The notes under the pieces were generated by a model, which saw nothing but the letters and a program-made list of their open reading frames with translations, was not told the DNA's origin and searched no databases. Position numbers and translations under genes: made by a program. From the NCBI GenBank assembly GCA_964011275.1, contig CAXGOB010000132.1:1-7652 (forward strand): a stretch of DNA of 7,652 bases, given 5' to 3'. The DNA is from UBA7328 sp002471345 (GTDB taxonomy: Bacteria; Bacteroidota; Bacteroidia; Chitinophagales; Saprospiraceae). Below are positions 7,598 through 7,652 of the stretch, one piece after another (positions within the stretch are counted from its first letter, which is position 1; each line of letters begins with the position of its first letter).

Positions 7598-7652
7598 GGT
7601 TTTGTTCGCTTTGTTACTAAAGATTTTGAGACGTAAAAGATAGGAAGATTTT

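Noticed and set aside
7625..7652. Bacteroidota-type -7 element upstream of the BNR gene (TATCTTTT on the - strand resembles TAnnTTTG)
   Set aside because: One base differs from the consensus, and the matching -33 element would lie beyond the window edge, so it cannot be supported.

Overview
The window is AT-rich with five large reading frames. It has almost no Shine-Dalgarno-like sites and a lysine/asparagine/isoleucine-rich proteome. The protein types are a secreted Asp-box (BNR) propeller protein whose signal peptide ends in YGQ, a membrane fatty-acid-hydroxylase/sterol-desaturase protein, a DUF3604 protein and a HupE/UreJ-type membrane protein. Together these suggest a Bacteroidota chromosome, most likely a Cytophagales-like or other marine/environmental lineage. 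That is inference from style; no rRNA or marker gene is present. I found no tRNA, rRNA, CRISPR array, insertion sequence, integrase or phage gene.

Left part, + strand (2-3480): a tightly packed three-gene unit. A DUF3604 (PHP-like metal-dependent) protein enters from beyond the left edge and lacks its N-terminus here. Its stop codon directly abuts the ATG of a membrane-anchored parvulin-type peptidyl-prolyl isomerase. That gene overlaps, by an ATGA, a HupE/UreJ-family membrane protein with a signal peptide and an extracytoplasmic N-terminal domain. The abutting and overlapping junctions argue for co-transcription and translational coupling. An envelope-located foldase, a predicted metalloenzyme and a putative metal-transport membrane protein in one operon look like one functional module whose substrate is unknown. 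This is the most interesting part of the window.

Right part, - strand (3500-7597, read right to left): first a 1029-residue secreted protein with eleven Asp-box repeats, an Ig-like segment and a helical tail. After a 69-nt gap comes a 312-residue integral-membrane diiron hydroxylase of the sterol desaturase family, with an apparent TTG start. This pair converges on the + strand operon, with only 19 nt between the two stop codons. The two genes may share a transcript, but nothing in their sequences shows a functional link.

Coding density is very high. No gene-free stretch exceeds 70 nt, so there is little room for regulatory sequence. The promoter of the left operon lies outside the window, and only 55 nt upstream of the BNR gene are visible.
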